Below, in pieces: positions 36,337 through 44,892 of a DNA stretch of 64,000 bases; position 1 is the first letter of the stretch; each line of letters begins with the position of its first letter. The DNA comes from Chitinophagaceae bacterium (lineage in GTDB: Bacteria; Bacteroidota; Bacteroidia; Chitinophagales; UBA10324): positions 496,001-560,000 of the forward strand of contig JADKFU010000004.1 of the NCBI GenBank assembly GCA_016717285.1, given 5' to 3'. Made by a program: the position numbers and the translations under genes. Below the pieces are notes generated by a model. The model saw nothing but the letters and a program-made list of their open reading frames with translations. It searched no databases and was not told where the DNA came from.

Positions 36337-36729
36337 TCAGGGAATGTCAATCACATGCTCCGCTGATATTTTCGTGAGGGCACCTGCAGTATCGCGGAAA
36401 GCAAATTCATAAGTATAAAAAGTATCCTGTGAAATATTGAGATCAGCAAAATGATCTTTTGGCGCATCAGTAATATAAATTTCTCCATCGCGATAAATCA
36501 GAAGGCTGTCAGCAAGCTCTCTTGCATGGAGCATAATGCTGTCATTTATAAAATAGACATAAAGAATTTTATGGTCGAAACTGAAATAGAATTTATCAAT
36601 GTTGAAGATTTCAATTCCGGAGTCTTCTTCATAAGGACTGTCAAACAGAGGTGTTTCAAGATTATCTTTTCTACAGGAAAAAAATACTGTAAGAATTACT
36701 GTGACCACAAGAAGACTCCAGTGTTTCAT
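36337..36729 (-). CDS. small lipoprotein, unrecognised
   Basis: This 130-residue protein has a lipoprotein signal (MKHWSLLVVTVILTVFFSCRKD, cysteine at 19). The rest is beta-rich and acidic with no recognised domain (IFNIDKFYFSFDHKILYVYF, ISQDTFYTYEFAFRDTAG). It starts 4 bp after the stop of the larger secreted protein gene on the same strand, so the two form an operon. Confidence 0.65.
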   Translation of the reverse strand: MKHWSLLVVTVILTVFFSCRKDNLETPLFDSPYEEDSGIEIFNIDKFYFSFDHKILYVYFINDSIMLHARELADSLLIYRDGEIYITDAPKDHFADLNISQDTFYTYEFAFRDTAGALTKISAEHVIDIP

Positions 36730-36733
36730 CGCA

Positions 36734-37444
36734 TCAGAATTTATAAACGATTGAACCGACCATCCCTGTTGAACCGATCATGAATCCCGGGTTGATTCTT
36801 GACAGCAGTTGTTCTTCCACATAATCCGGCCTGTTCTTAAATAATATATACAAAGTTGTTGCGATTCCACCCGCCACCAATACTGCGGAAGTAGCTGCTG
36901 CCAAATTGCTAACGTCCACCATCTGCTCGTACTGATGCGCATATTCATTATACTGATCCTGGTAATATTGCAGTTGTGAAGGAGTAATGGCTGCTTCATA
37001 ATTCGTTCTCGCGGTTTCAGCCTGATCATAATATTTATTGATTTGGCTGTTCATCGCAATCAGTGAAGCACTGGAAACAAGCAGCACTGCTCCCGTGGAA
37101 ATGAGCGGCACCACTGCTTTTGCTTTTTGTGCACTTTTTGCCTTTAAAACTGCGAGGTAAGCCGGATCATAGGGAATGTTATTGATATACACTTGTGTGC
37201 TGTCGGCAAATGTTTCAATCGTGTCCACGCTGAGTATTCTCTGAGGTGCCCATGATTTTATGATATGTGTTCCTGCGGGAACATCTATAATTCCTTTCAA
37301 TGGAACATGTGCAGTGTCAAGAATAACAATAGCGTTTGCAGGAAACACATGCATTACGAGATGCGAAGTGCCCTGGCTAAAAACTTTTCCTGTTAAGAGC
37401 ACAAGCGCAACAACAATTTTATTTACAAGACAAATATTTCTCAT
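36734..37444 (-). CDS. secreted PEGA-like protein with membrane segments
   Basis: This 236-residue protein begins with a signal peptide (LVNKIVVALVLLTGKVFSQ). Residues of about 25-75 resemble a PEGA domain (VFPANAIVILDTAHVPLKGIIDVPAGTHIIKSWAPQ), in which a short beta-unit decorates a surface protein. Two hydrophobic stretches (about 108-130 and 180-205) flank a charged region with coiled-coil character (NKYYDQAETARTNYEAAITPSQLQYYQDQYNEYAHQYEQM). It is followed 4 bp later by a small lipoprotein gene. Function unknown; the layout suggests an envelope protein complex. Confidence 0.68.
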   Translation of the reverse strand: MRNICLVNKIVVALVLLTGKVFSQGTSHLVMHVFPANAIVILDTAHVPLKGIIDVPAGTHIIKSWAPQRILSVDTIETFADSTQVYINNIPYDPAYLAVLKAKSAQKAKAVVPLISTGAVLLVSSASLIAMNSQINKYYDQAETARTNYEAAITPSQLQYYQDQYNEYAHQYEQMVDVSNLAAATSAVLVAGGIATTLYILFKNRPDYVEEQLLSRINPGFMIGSTGMVGSIVYKF

Positions 37445-37562
37445 ATGATATCAAAGATAATATTCTCTGTTAATTGCAATACACGGATTAATGGAGGGTA
37501 TTTCAGACTTAATGAACTTAGCTATCAGCATCGTTGACCTGAGTTAAAAAATACAGGTTAGA

Positions 37563-37714
37563 TATAAGAGGTCTGTTTAAAAATGATTTTATAAGTGGAG
37601 ATTGGTTTCTAAAGTTGGCCGTGAAGACACAGCCAATGGCAAAGCCGCCGCCGTTTGTGTCTTCACAAACGGTTATGATAAACCGGGAAACTCTTTTTAA
37701 ACAGACTCTTATAT
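37563..37714. mobile_element. MITE-like element with about 21-bp terminal inverted repeats
   Basis: The left end ATATAAGAGGTCTGTTTAAA and the right end are inverted copies with one inserted base; the inner GTCTGTTTAAAAA (37571-37583) is a perfect inverse match to 37694-37706. A second, nested pair GTGAAGACAC (37621-37630) and GTGTCTTCAC (37657-37666) forms an internal hairpin. No gene lies inside. A degraded copy of the interior is at 40679-40743. Confidence 0.65.
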
Positions 37715-37753
37715 TTCCTGAACAATTTTTTTAACTACTTAAATCATTATTCA

Positions 37754-37873
37754 ATGAGACATTTCCTTCTGTTTCTTTATATCAGTTTTTCTTTTGGTGT
37801 TAATGTATCGGAATTATCATTCAGCCAGTGTCCTGCAGTCACCGCGCCCTCATCCGATCCGCCAGCTTCTTAG
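37754..37873 (+). pseudogene. 5' stub, truncated duplicate of the 796-residue metalloprotease-like gene
   Basis: The 39-codon reading frame MRHFLLFLYISFSFGVNVSE...TAPSSDPPAS is a close copy of the first 39 residues of the gene starting at 38191 (MKHFLRFVCISFALSVIISQ...TAPSSDPPAS), and the 20 bases before both start codons are nearly identical. It ends with TAG immediately after PPAS, where the intact gene continues. The rest of the copy is absent. This is a partial duplication whose body was lost. Confidence 0.85.
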
Positions 37874-38190
37874 TGGTCTATTTAAATTTTGGGAAGTGAT
37901 TTTTGAACAACTTCCAAATTCTGGCAACGAATGCTCATTTAAGATCAATCTGTAGTCGCAGGTTTGGAATAAGATAATAACCGTTACCAGTATTAGTTCC
38001 CTTGTCCCCCTTTTTGGGATTGCGCTTCACCCTGGCGGTTCTTACTTTTGCAAAGTATTTTATTTGTCACAACCGGCAATGACATTATGTGTAAAGAACT
38101 TTGTTTTAAAATTACATTAAGAAAATAGATAACCTTCCAATGAAAGAGAATGATGCTCCTTTATCTTTTAACTAATTAAATCATTATTCA

Positions 38191-40581
38191 ATGAAACATT
38201 TCCTCCGGTTTGTTTGCATCAGTTTTGCTTTAAGTGTTATTATTTCGCAGTTATCCTTCGCCCAGTGCCCCATAGCCACTGCACCATCATCTGATCCACC
38301 TGCTTCTATCGTACGTGTGCAGGTACTTTCCTTCAAACCAAACTCTGACATGGAAGGTGATGACGACTACATTCCTTTTTATGATAACCATGCCGACATC
38401 TTTGGTAAAATAAAGATTGACGGTGAATCATTTGATCTTCCGGAAGTAGAAGACAGTGATTTCCCGCATTGGGAAGTGGCTTTCGAAAAACAGGTTTCTG
38501 CAAGTCCGGTCAACATACATATTGAGATGTGGGAGAATGATAACGGACTAACGGGCAGTAATGATAACGTTGATATCAATCCCAATGCAGGTTCGAGTGG
38601 TCTTGATGCTGAATTCGATTTGTGTGCCATGACGGTTATTATTGATGGCACCAACTATTCAAGCCAGGGAGTGATTGAGATTAAATCAGGTACCGGTTGG
38701 AATCAGGGTACCATCCGCCTGAAAATAGAAACGGCTGATGGCAGACCAATGACGACCAACGATCTCGCACTTGTAGAAACAGATATGTTGCAGGTGCTCT
38801 TTCACACGCAAAAATTAATCTCGGGAAAACCAACTATCGTGATGGCACGCGTGGCCAATAACTATGCGACCACCATCAACACAAATGTACGCGTGATCGT
38901 AACGGGAGCAGGCGTTAGTAAAGACGATATTTTCCCTATGACGATTGGAGCCGGTGAAGTGAAGAAGGAATATTATTACCTCGACGATCCGATCATTTTT
39001 CCGGAAGCAGGACAACAAGTTGGTCTGAGAGTATTTGTAGAAGATGCGGGCAATGCGGATATAAATCCCAAGAATTGCCTGGTGGTCAATAACGCCAACT
39101 CCAATCAGATCAAATGGAAGACGGTACAAACGCCACGAAATTATGAATTCATGTGGGCGAAAGTCGGAACAGTGATGGACGCATTTAACTTCACGAGTGA
39201 TGAACTCCTGAAGTCTAATATGCAACTTGGTGGCGCCTACATTAATGGCGTATATCCTTTATCAAGTCCTGATCATTACAAGTCTTCTATCGACATCCTG
39301 CCTCCCATTACAGGAGCGTATGATTTTCTCGCCACGATTTTGAGTGTCTTCTATATTCCTTTAGACAATGTGACTCCTTACGCTTTGGTATTTGAATTAA
39401 ACGGTGTAGCTAACATCGCAGGTTGCGACAGGTTAATGGGTGTGTTGCCGAATAAGGATTGGTTTGAAAGATTTGATTACACCTGGTTGGATGATGTGAC
39501 CGGACTATCGCTTGGTGAGTTCGCGCCCCGCGCAGTAATTTTTTTACCGCAATACGGAGAAGGTGCGAATTTAGGTCCTGCTATAACATTGCCTGCACAT
39601 GAAGTTGGTCACACCTTCGGATTAAGCACTGATCCAACACTCAAGGATTCGTGGGTATGTGATATTGATTGGCCCGTCCTAGGCCATTCCGCTTGTGGTT
39701 TTGCCGGAGGATTTGATGAATACAAAAGCGCAACGTATCCCAAAGGAAATCCATCCAATGGCTTTTGGATTGCGCAGGGTGGTGAGCCTGTTGAGATTGA
39801 CACATTGCTCAACCATGAACAATGCAATTCATTCTGCTTCATGGGAGGATCACCGGCCAATGCACATTTGGATTGGGAAAACAAAAAGAAATGGATTGAT
39901 GCGGCCGACTACGATCAGCTAGTGAATAAGCTGCAGAGTAAACCTGATCCTGAAATAATTTATATATCCGGCATCATTGCCTGGAACGACCAAATGTATC
40001 TCGGTTCCGTGCAACATATCGGAGAAGGAATCCCTGATCGTGATAGCAGCTTCGGCACCTATGCCATTCGCCTTCTTGATGAGTATGGAAAAACATTGAA
40101 GGAAGTGGGTCTTCCGGTCAATTGGAATTCTTCTGACATTGATTCACAGCCAAGACCGGTCACTTTTTTTGCACTCAATGTTGAATATCCTCCTGCTTCA
40201 AAAAATCTGGAAATTATAAACCGTATGTCAGGAAAGGTGCTGGCAACAAAAAAAATAAGTCTTCACAAACCCACGGTAAAGTTGAAGCTGCGCTCTGCAT
40301 TTACCACTGCTCAAGGCGAAAAGATTGAGCTGGATCATTGCGGTCATGATCAGGATCACGATAAGCTGGAATATTTTACACTTGCGCGCAATGCAAAAGA
40401 AGAAGGGTGGTTCCCTGCTGAATATTGGCAAAGCGATAGAAAGACATTGCTATCAACAACGTCGTTGGAACCAGGCTTATACAAAATAAAAGTGATGGCC
40501 AGTGATGGCGTTCATGTGAGTGCATCAAATGAAGTGGAAGTTAGTGTGACAATGCCTGGTAGCAATAATGACAAGAAATGA
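38191..40581 (+). CDS. secreted protein with HEVGH metalloprotease-like motif
   Basis: This 796-residue exported protein has a signal peptide (MKHFLRFVCISFALSVIISQLSFAQ). Residues of about 25-180 are a beta-sandwich-like region (SDMEGDDDYIPFYDN, HIEMWEND), and residues of about 190-300 resemble a CARDB-type adhesion domain. A zinc-binding motif HEVGHTFGL (H470, E471, H474) lies in a region rich in Cys and Gly that resembles M10/M12-type secreted proteases. The extended motif HExxHxxGxxH is not complete, since the third ligand (S/T/D after GL) is not a histidine. Unlike its neighbours it has no T9SS sorting domain and ends in SVTMPGSNNDKK. A truncated copy of its 5' end lies just upstream. Confidence 0.72.
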   Translation: MKHFLRFVCISFALSVIISQLSFAQCPIATAPSSDPPASIVRVQVLSFKPNSDMEGDDDYIPFYDNHADIFGKIKIDGESFDLPEVEDSDFPHWEVAFEKQVSASPVNIHIEMWENDNGLTGSNDNVDINPNAGSSGLDAEFDLCAMTVIIDGTNYSSQGVIEIKSGTGWNQGTIRLKIETADGRPMTTNDLALVETDMLQVLFHTQKLISGKPTIVMARVANNYATTINTNVRVIVTGAGVSKDDIFPMTIGAGEVKKEYYYLDDPIIFPEAGQQVGLRVFVEDAGNADINPKNCLVVNNANSNQIKWKTVQTPRNYEFMWAKVGTVMDAFNFTSDELLKSNMQLGGAYINGVYPLSSPDHYKSSIDILPPITGAYDFLATILSVFYIPLDNVTPYALVFELNGVANIAGCDRLMGVLPNKDWFERFDYTWLDDVTGLSLGEFAPRAVIFLPQYGEGANLGPAITLPAHEVGHTFGLSTDPTLKDSWVCDIDWPVLGHSACGFAGGFDEYKSATYPKGNPSNGFWIAQGGEPVEIDTLLNHEQCNSFCFMGGSPANAHLDWENKKKWIDAADYDQLVNKLQSKPDPEIIYISGIIAWNDQMYLGSVQHIGEGIPDRDSSFGTYAIRLLDEYGKTLKEVGLPVNWNSSDIDSQPRPVTFFALNVEYPPASKNLEIINRMSGKVLATKKISLHKPTVKLKLRSAFTTAQGEKIELDHCGHDQDHDKLEYFTLARNAKEEGWFPAEYWQSDRKTLLSTTSLEPGLYKIKVMASDGVHVSASNEVEVSVTMPGSNNDKK

Positions 40582-40678
40582 CGAAGGAGTTATTGTCATT
40601 TCTCAATTATAGAACAACTTTGATTTTTGTTTAAGAAGTTGTTTAACATCATTTGATCAGTTGAGCGTGGTTACTTGA

Positions 40679-40743
40679 GTTGGCTGTAAAGAAACAGCCA
40701 ACGGATGAAGCAGCCGCCGCTTGTGTATTCACAGATGGTTATT
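40679..40743. repeat. degraded copy of the MITE-like interior
   Basis: GTTGGCTGTAAAGAAACAGCCAA...GCCGCCGCTTGTGTATTCACA...GGTTAT matches the interior of the element at 37614-37677 in order and spacing. Terminal repeats are not conserved. Together with the stub at 37754 this points to an old duplication around the 38191 gene. Confidence 0.5.
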
Positions 40744-41095
40744 AAAAGAGAAATGATTTTGTTTCTGTTACGCTATTTTGTCAGCGTCGTGCCGGCAAAA
40801 AAAAGAAAAGGTATTGTCTTGCAATTTTTATTGATCAAAGCATATCCTTATGCTCCATCACCTTTTCAGTAATTACCAAGGCATACAATGCCTGCGGTTT
40901 TTTTTAATCCCTCATATATAATTAAGGCAGCAAGTTGATTGATGATTAATTAAATAAAGCGACGATGGTGCATTACCCGCATTGTGTCATAATTTCTACA
41001 CCGGATAAGGCTATTTGCTGGTAATTCCTCCTATAATCGCTTAGGCATGAAAGATGCAAAGGTTGGTTATTCTTAACTCTTAAAATTTTTCAAGT
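40744..41095. other. non-coding stretch before the YtxH-like genes
   Basis: No gene is seen. AGGCATACAATGCCT at about 40879-40893 forms a small hairpin followed within four bases by a T8 run, possibly a weak terminator. The remainder is A/T-rich leader sequence without a clear promoter box. Confidence 0.3.
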
Positions 41096-41290
41096 ATGAA
41101 ATCGACTGCATTATTTTTTGGAATTGCTGTTGGAATAGGAATTGGATATTACCTCGCAACAGACGACAAAGAAGAATTGTTAGATAACATTAAAGACTCT
41201 GCATCCAAGGCACGCGACATGGTGAGCAATGGAATCAGTAAAGGGAAAAAATTAGTGGATGAATTCAAAGGCAGAGCGGAAGAAATGTAA
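41096..41290 (+). CDS. YtxH-like small membrane protein
   Basis: This 64-residue protein has one glycine-rich hydrophobic segment (residues 5-22, LFFGIAVGIGIGYYLATDD) followed by an amphipathic helix (EELLDNIKDSASKARDMVSNGISKGKKLVDEFKGRAEEM). That is the YtxH family pattern (YtxH/YhdN-like), small general-stress membrane-anchored proteins in Bacillus and Bacteroidota. A strong terminator follows immediately. Confidence 0.82.
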   Translation: MKSTALFFGIAVGIGIGYYLATDDKEELLDNIKDSASKARDMVSNGISKGKKLVDEFKGRAEEM

Positions 41291-41293
41291 CTG

Positions 41294-41325
41294 AAAGAGC
41301 CGTCTGCCAAGGCGGCTCTTTTTTA
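41294..41325 (+). terminator. Rho-independent terminator after the YtxH-like gene
   Basis: AAGAGCCG pairs with CGGCTCTT around a short loop containing TCTGCCAAGG, followed by TTTTTT. It lies directly after the stop codon and would separate the two small membrane-protein genes. Confidence 0.85.
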
Positions 41326-41351
41326 GTTTTTTAATTCTTAAACCTCACGAG

Positions 41352-41573
41352 ATGAATAAAGTGATGAAGACTTTTTTTCCTGCTTTTACGGCAGGTGTAA
41401 TCCTTGGACTGTTCTATTCTCCTTTCGGGAAAAAATTACGCGATATTTTACTTGAAAATAAGGAGGAAGATGCATGGCCGGACAGGGACACATTCAATGT
41501 TAATGAATTGGTTAGCCGCGATTCTATTTCCTTTGAAGCTTTAAAAGAAAAAATTGCTGCGAATAAGAGTTAA
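41352..41573 (+). CDS. second YtxH-like small membrane protein
   Basis: This 73-residue protein has one hydrophobic segment (residues 7-22, FFPAFTAGVILGLFYSPF) and a charged C-terminal tail containing DRDTFNVNELVSRDSISFEALKEKIAANKS. It lies 27 bp after the terminator of the YtxH-like gene. The overall plan resembles YtxH proteins (single N-terminal membrane anchor plus helical tail), but the tail is not obviously homologous. Function unknown. Confidence 0.6.
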   Translation: MNKVMKTFFPAFTAGVILGLFYSPFGKKLRDILLENKEEDAWPDRDTFNVNELVSRDSISFEALKEKIAANKS

Positions 41574-41845
41574 GACAGAAAAGAGTGGATTTCTTATTTC
41601 ATTTTTCTTATACTTTTCCTGATCGTAGAACATTTCGAAAACATCGTTTACCGGTTAATGTTTTGTGTTTGGAATGGAGATCGATTTTTACGCAGTGAAT
41701 TAAGTGTGCACTTTTCAGCTTAAGATTAGAAGCCATCTTAAAAAATACATGCCTCCTGTTTAATTTATTTTCCGAAGGATCCTTTGGACTGCATCTGCCA
41801 TTTTTCTCCGGTTTAAGTGATGGTATGTGTTCGGTTTTCGTGACT

Positions 41846-42547
41846 TTATACAATTATTTCAGCTTGCCAATATTCAAAAGTTTTGGTTTGTCCGTCGTTC
41901 AATTTAATGTCGTATGAAATTTTATGTGTCTGAGATATTGAAAACTCAATTGGCTTTTTGAAACAACCACCTGCATATGCAAAAGTGTGGTATTCTCCGT
42001 TTTCACCGCAGATGTCAACGTCGTGAGGAAAGGATTTTAAAGTATTTTGATCTAAGTCTTTTCCGATATAGGTCGCGTCTAATTTGTCTGCCTGTGTCAC
42101 AATAATTTTCGATTTAATCCCTGACTTTATGAAATCGTCTATGATTTCAGCCGATGTTTTGTTCCAAAGCGGTTCTACTACCTTAATTCCCAATGGGTTT
42201 AGTTTACTTTCTCTATATGCTTTTACGTCAGCTAAAAAAATGTCGCCAAAAATGAAATGAGTTACGCCTTGTTTCCTGAAATGGTCAACGGTCTCCCGCA
42301 TTTTTTTGTCATAGTTTGCCAGGTCTTTCGCAACTAATACTGTGTAAAGTGGAATACCAATACTGTCTGCTTGCCTTGATAGTATTTCAACAGGAATACA
42401 ATGAATGGAAGATGTCAGTGTTTCTTCATTAATGGTCGTCAATAATGAAACAACGTCAAACTCATGGTCTTGTAATGTCTTATGAAGCGCTAAAGCAGCG
42501 TCCTTTCCTCCGCTCCAATTAAATATCGCTTTTTTTATTGCGTTCAT
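41846..42547 (-). CDS. Dph6-type PP-loop ATPase / diphthine-ammonia ligase-like protein
   Basis: This 233-residue adenine nucleotide alpha hydrolase has the PP-loop motif SGGKDAAL (S12 to L19) at the N-terminus, followed by TTINEETLTSSIHCIPVEILSRQADSIGIPL and the segment FGDIFLADVKAYRESKLNPLGIKVVEPLW, then GENGEYHTFAYAGGCFKKPI. This is the pattern of the Dph6/MJ0570-like family; bacteria lack diphthamide, so its substrate is unknown. An upstream in-frame start at 42571 would add eight residues. It is 29 bp downstream of the RibD-like gene on the same strand, likely an operon. Confidence 0.9.
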   Translation of the reverse strand: MNAIKKAIFNWSGGKDAALALHKTLQDHEFDVVSLLTTINEETLTSSIHCIPVEILSRQADSIGIPLYTVLVAKDLANYDKKMRETVDHFRKQGVTHFIFGDIFLADVKAYRESKLNPLGIKVVEPLWNKTSAEIIDDFIKSGIKSKIIVTQADKLDATYIGKDLDQNTLKSFPHDVDICGENGEYHTFAYAGGCFKKPIEFSISQTHKISYDIKLNDGQTKTFEYWQAEIIV

Positions 42548-42576
42548 GCTGTTCGTTTTTGTTTCACACAACCTTG

Positions 42577-43143
42577 TTAGCGGAACGTTGTTTTTTCGCT
42601 TGCCGGCTCATAGTAAAGCGTTACAGCACCACCACCAAATGTTTTAGTCTTTATGAGCTTAAGAATAGTTCTGTCGTTTATATTTTCAAATAATGGCAAA
42701 CCAAATCCTGCAACAACAGGATGAATACAAAGCTGGTATTCATCAATCAAATTAAGTTTCATTAGCTGTATAATTAAACTCCGGCTGCCAACCAAAATGT
42801 CTTTACCTGGTTGTTGCCTGAGTGCTGAAACTTCTTCATCAAGGGCCCGGTTTGCTACTGTTGCACTTTCCCATGCTACATTTTTCAACGTGTGGGAAAA
42901 AACTATTTTCGGAATTTTATCTATCGCCACAGCAAAGTCGTCCATTGTTTTTTCACCTGAAGGATTCTTCACCAGCGGTCGCCAATATTCCATAAGTTGA
43001 TAGGTTATTCTACCGTATAGAATTACATCTCCTTCATTTAATAGTTCGGCATAATGTTGATGTATTTCTTCATCCGGAATTCCTGCTGTATGGTCGCAAA
43101 ATCCGTCAAGCGTCATATTGATTGCTGCAATTACTTTTCTCAT
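42577..43143 (-). CDS. dihydrofolate reductase / RibD C-terminal-like family protein
   Basis: This 188-residue protein has the RibD C-terminal fold related to dihydrofolate reductase: MRKVIAAINMTLDGFCDH at the start, GDVILYGRITYQLMEYW, KIVFSHTLKNVAWESATV, KDILVGSRSLIIQLMKLNLIDEYQLCIHPVVAGFGLPLF. Many Bacteroidota encode such small NADPH-dependent reductases of unknown substrate. It heads a small same-strand cluster with the PP-loop gene, and the YCII-like small protein gene lies 173 bp upstream on the same strand. Confidence 0.93.
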   Translation of the reverse strand: MRKVIAAINMTLDGFCDHTAGIPDEEIHQHYAELLNEGDVILYGRITYQLMEYWRPLVKNPSGEKTMDDFAVAIDKIPKIVFSHTLKNVAWESATVANRALDEEVSALRQQPGKDILVGSRSLIIQLMKLNLIDEYQLCIHPVVAGFGLPLFENINDRTILKLIKTKTFGGGAVTLYYEPASEKTTFR

Positions 43144-43316
43144 ATTTTTAAGTTTTTCTTCATCTAAATTCGTGTGTAGTTTTTACAAGTACCGCTAATG
43201 CTTGGCCGCTACAAGAAGCTGGCGTCCCGAAAACTGTCTGGATCTAAGCATTAAACTGTCTGCCATCATCAAACCTGATGCGGAGAGCAAAGCAACCAAG
43301 AACGTATTTGGTCCCG

Positions 43317-43568
43317 TTACCTTAGCGGAATGATTTCAATTTTCATATACGGATAGTATGGTAGCGTTGAAAGCTTTTTATCCGCGTCTGATTTATCATC
43401 GGCCATTAATACCAGGTAAATACCGGCAGTTTCGCCTTTTATGTAGGAAGCCAAAAGTGTTCCGTTGTCCTCCCATTCTTTAATTATTGCTTGCTCTCCG
43501 GGTAATAATTTCATTCTTGTTTCTTTGTCTATTCCTTGTAAAAGGATGTCAATCATAAATTTATTCAT
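43317..43568 (-). CDS. small ferredoxin-like-fold (muconolactone isomerase/YCII-like) protein
   Basis: This 83-residue cytoplasmic protein (MNKFMIDILLQGIDKETRMKLLPGEQAIIKEWEDNGTLLASYIKGETAGIYLVLMADDKSDADKKLSTLPYYPYMKIEIIPLR style) has a beta-alpha-beta-beta-alpha-beta order like muconolactone isomerase or YCII-type proteins. The motif L-SYIKGETAGIYLVLMADDKSDADKKLSTLPYYPYMKIE is typical of small stress-linked members of this superfamily. No reaction can be assigned. The start is the ATG at 43568. Confidence 0.65.
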   Translation of the reverse strand: MNKFMIDILLQGIDKETRMKLLPGEQAIIKEWEDNGTLLASYIKGETAGIYLVLMADDKSDADKKLSTLPYYPYMKIEIIPLR

Positions 43569-43725
43569 TGTGTCGTTCGTTATTTGTTCGCTTACTCTAT
43601 TCGGTTTTCAGCTTTCTCCGTTTTTAAATTTGCTAAATCATTTTTTTACAGCCGGTTTCAAGTTTGCAATGTCGTCTTTTATGCTGACGCGTAAAGTTTT
43701 CGTTTAAGGTCCGCACGAAACTGTG

Positions 43726-43890
43726 TCAGAGGCAAAAATCCTTTTCCACTTCATAGGTAAACGGTTCTGTAAATGATTTGAGAGTTTTCAGTTCGTCCAT
43801 CGTTGTGTTGTCGTGGTTGAGAATAAATGAATTGCTTCTTTCTATTAAATCATACTGGTTTGTCAAGCTGTTGTAAAACGCTAAAACTAA
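43726..43890 (-). pseudogene. C-terminal gene fragment cut by hairpin element copy A
   Basis: A short frame (AFYNSLTNQYDLIERSNSFI...NHDNTTMDELKTLKSFTEPF...EVEKDFCL) ends in a stop at 43726-43728 and begins right at the edge of the repeat starting at 43895, where a stop lies in frame. It reads like the end of a real protein but has no start. I do not recognise the family. Confidence 0.35.
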
Positions 43891-43894
43891 AATT

Positions 43895-44034
43895 CACGGT
43901 GGTCGGGATTTGTAATCCCTTCCGTTTAAGTTTCGGATTTTAATCCGATAATATATCAATACGTTTTGTTAAAAAACGGGATTAAAAATCCCTTACTCAA
44001 TAAGACAGGATTGCAAATCACAAGTGTTCGAAAC
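43895..44034 (+). repeat. hairpin element copy A, left arm set
   Basis: This arm set runs from CACGGTGGTCGGGATT to GTGTTCGAAAC. It contains four short hairpins with GGATT/AATCC stems (about 43907, 43937, 43978 and 44008). The next block is the 660-bp cargo. The left outer hairpin and the element's right outer hairpin are inverted repeats of each other (TCnCGTTnGTCnGGATTTGnAATCC). Confidence 0.75.
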
Positions 44035-44713
44035 CTTACTAGCTTTCAGCTTCGCTGAATAATTCAAAGAAATTCAAGTTTGAGATTTACACGGACGACG
44101 GCCATGATAGAGGAACAAAAGCAATGTCACACTGAGCGCAAATTATTTTATATCGAGTTCTTTGAGAATGACACTTTTAATACATCTTGAAAATTAATTG
44201 ATCAAACCAAATGTCATTAGCAATGCATCGTCCAATCAACGCATCGTCCAATCAAAGCGTCATCCCGAATTTATTTCGGGATCCCCAATAAGTAGAAACG
44301 ATGTCACTATGTATCTAAAAACTGCAACTCAAAAAAAACAATCCAGGCCTTTGGATACGAAGTTCAAATTGGATGGGATGCCGAAATAAATTCGGCATGA
44401 CAGCCCCGTAGCGAGAAACGCTCTATCAACCCTTCATCAAGAATCAACCATCGTCCAATCGTCGCCTCATCACGAATACAAACTATTTTGCAAATCGATT
44501 TCTTTCAAACTCCCTCTTTTTTCACATCCAGAAAATCAAATGATTAAACTATGTGTCATTAGCAGCACTTCGACTACGCTCAGTATAAACTCAGTCGAAG
44601 TGAGACATTGCTTTCGTGGTCAGTTCTTCAGAAAAAATACCATGCTTCGACTCCGCTCAGCATGACATTTTTTTTATTACTCTCGTCACACAATGTTTCG
44701 AACACTTATAATT
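44016..44713 (+). mobile_element. 660-bp cargo of copy A bounded by GTGTTCGAAAC inverted repeats
   Basis: The block lies between AATCACAAGTGTTCGAAAC (44016-44034) and GTTTCGAACACTTATAATT (44695-44713). Inside are several REP-like palindromes: ATCCCGAATTTATTTCGGGAT (44262-44282), a second pair with GCCGAAATAAATTCGGC (about 44379-44397), CACTTCGACT with its inverse (44566-44602) and CTTCGACTCCGCTCAG (from 44646). A 14-base tandem (CATCGTCCAATCAA) lies near 44226-44256. No gene is visible. It is almost identical to the block at 56492-57188. Confidence 0.75.
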
Positions 44714-44833
44714 TGTAATCCCGTCCGTTTAAGTTTCGGATTTTAATCCGATGATATACCAATACGTTTTGTTAAAAAACGGGATTAAAAATCCCTTACT
44801 CAATAAGACCGGTTGCAAATCCGGACTAGCGGG
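44695..44833 (+). repeat. hairpin element copy A, second arm set
   Basis: The right cargo end runs directly into a second complete set of arms (TTTGTAATCCCG, TCGGATTTTAATCCGA, CGGGATTAAAAATCCC and a final GGTTGCAAATCC followed by GGACTAGCGGGA). Copy A is thus arms-cargo-arms, unlike the other copies, which have only the terminal hairpin after the cargo. Confidence 0.7.
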
Positions 44834-44892
44834 AGAGCAAGAATATTCTCAGCATTACATAAAATAGGGATCACCATTCTAACAGCTACATT

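Noticed and set aside
41608..41853. Minus-strand frame of 81 residues in the gap before the PP-loop gene
   Set aside because: Basic, low-information composition with no motif or neighbour support; likely a chance frame.
42548..43316. attC-like sites (GTTAGCGG, CCGCTAA) around the small genes, suggesting an integron cassette array
   Set aside because: Only isolated short matches occur, spacing is too short for attC sites (about 30 bp between two genes) and no integrase is seen.
44198..44389. A 63-residue frame in the copy A cargo and its twin at 56674-56865, both containing HPEFISGS
   Set aside because: The peptide is the translation of the ATCCCGAATTT...ATTTCGGGAT palindrome, a known source of false frames in repeats. 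There is no start signal or independent support.
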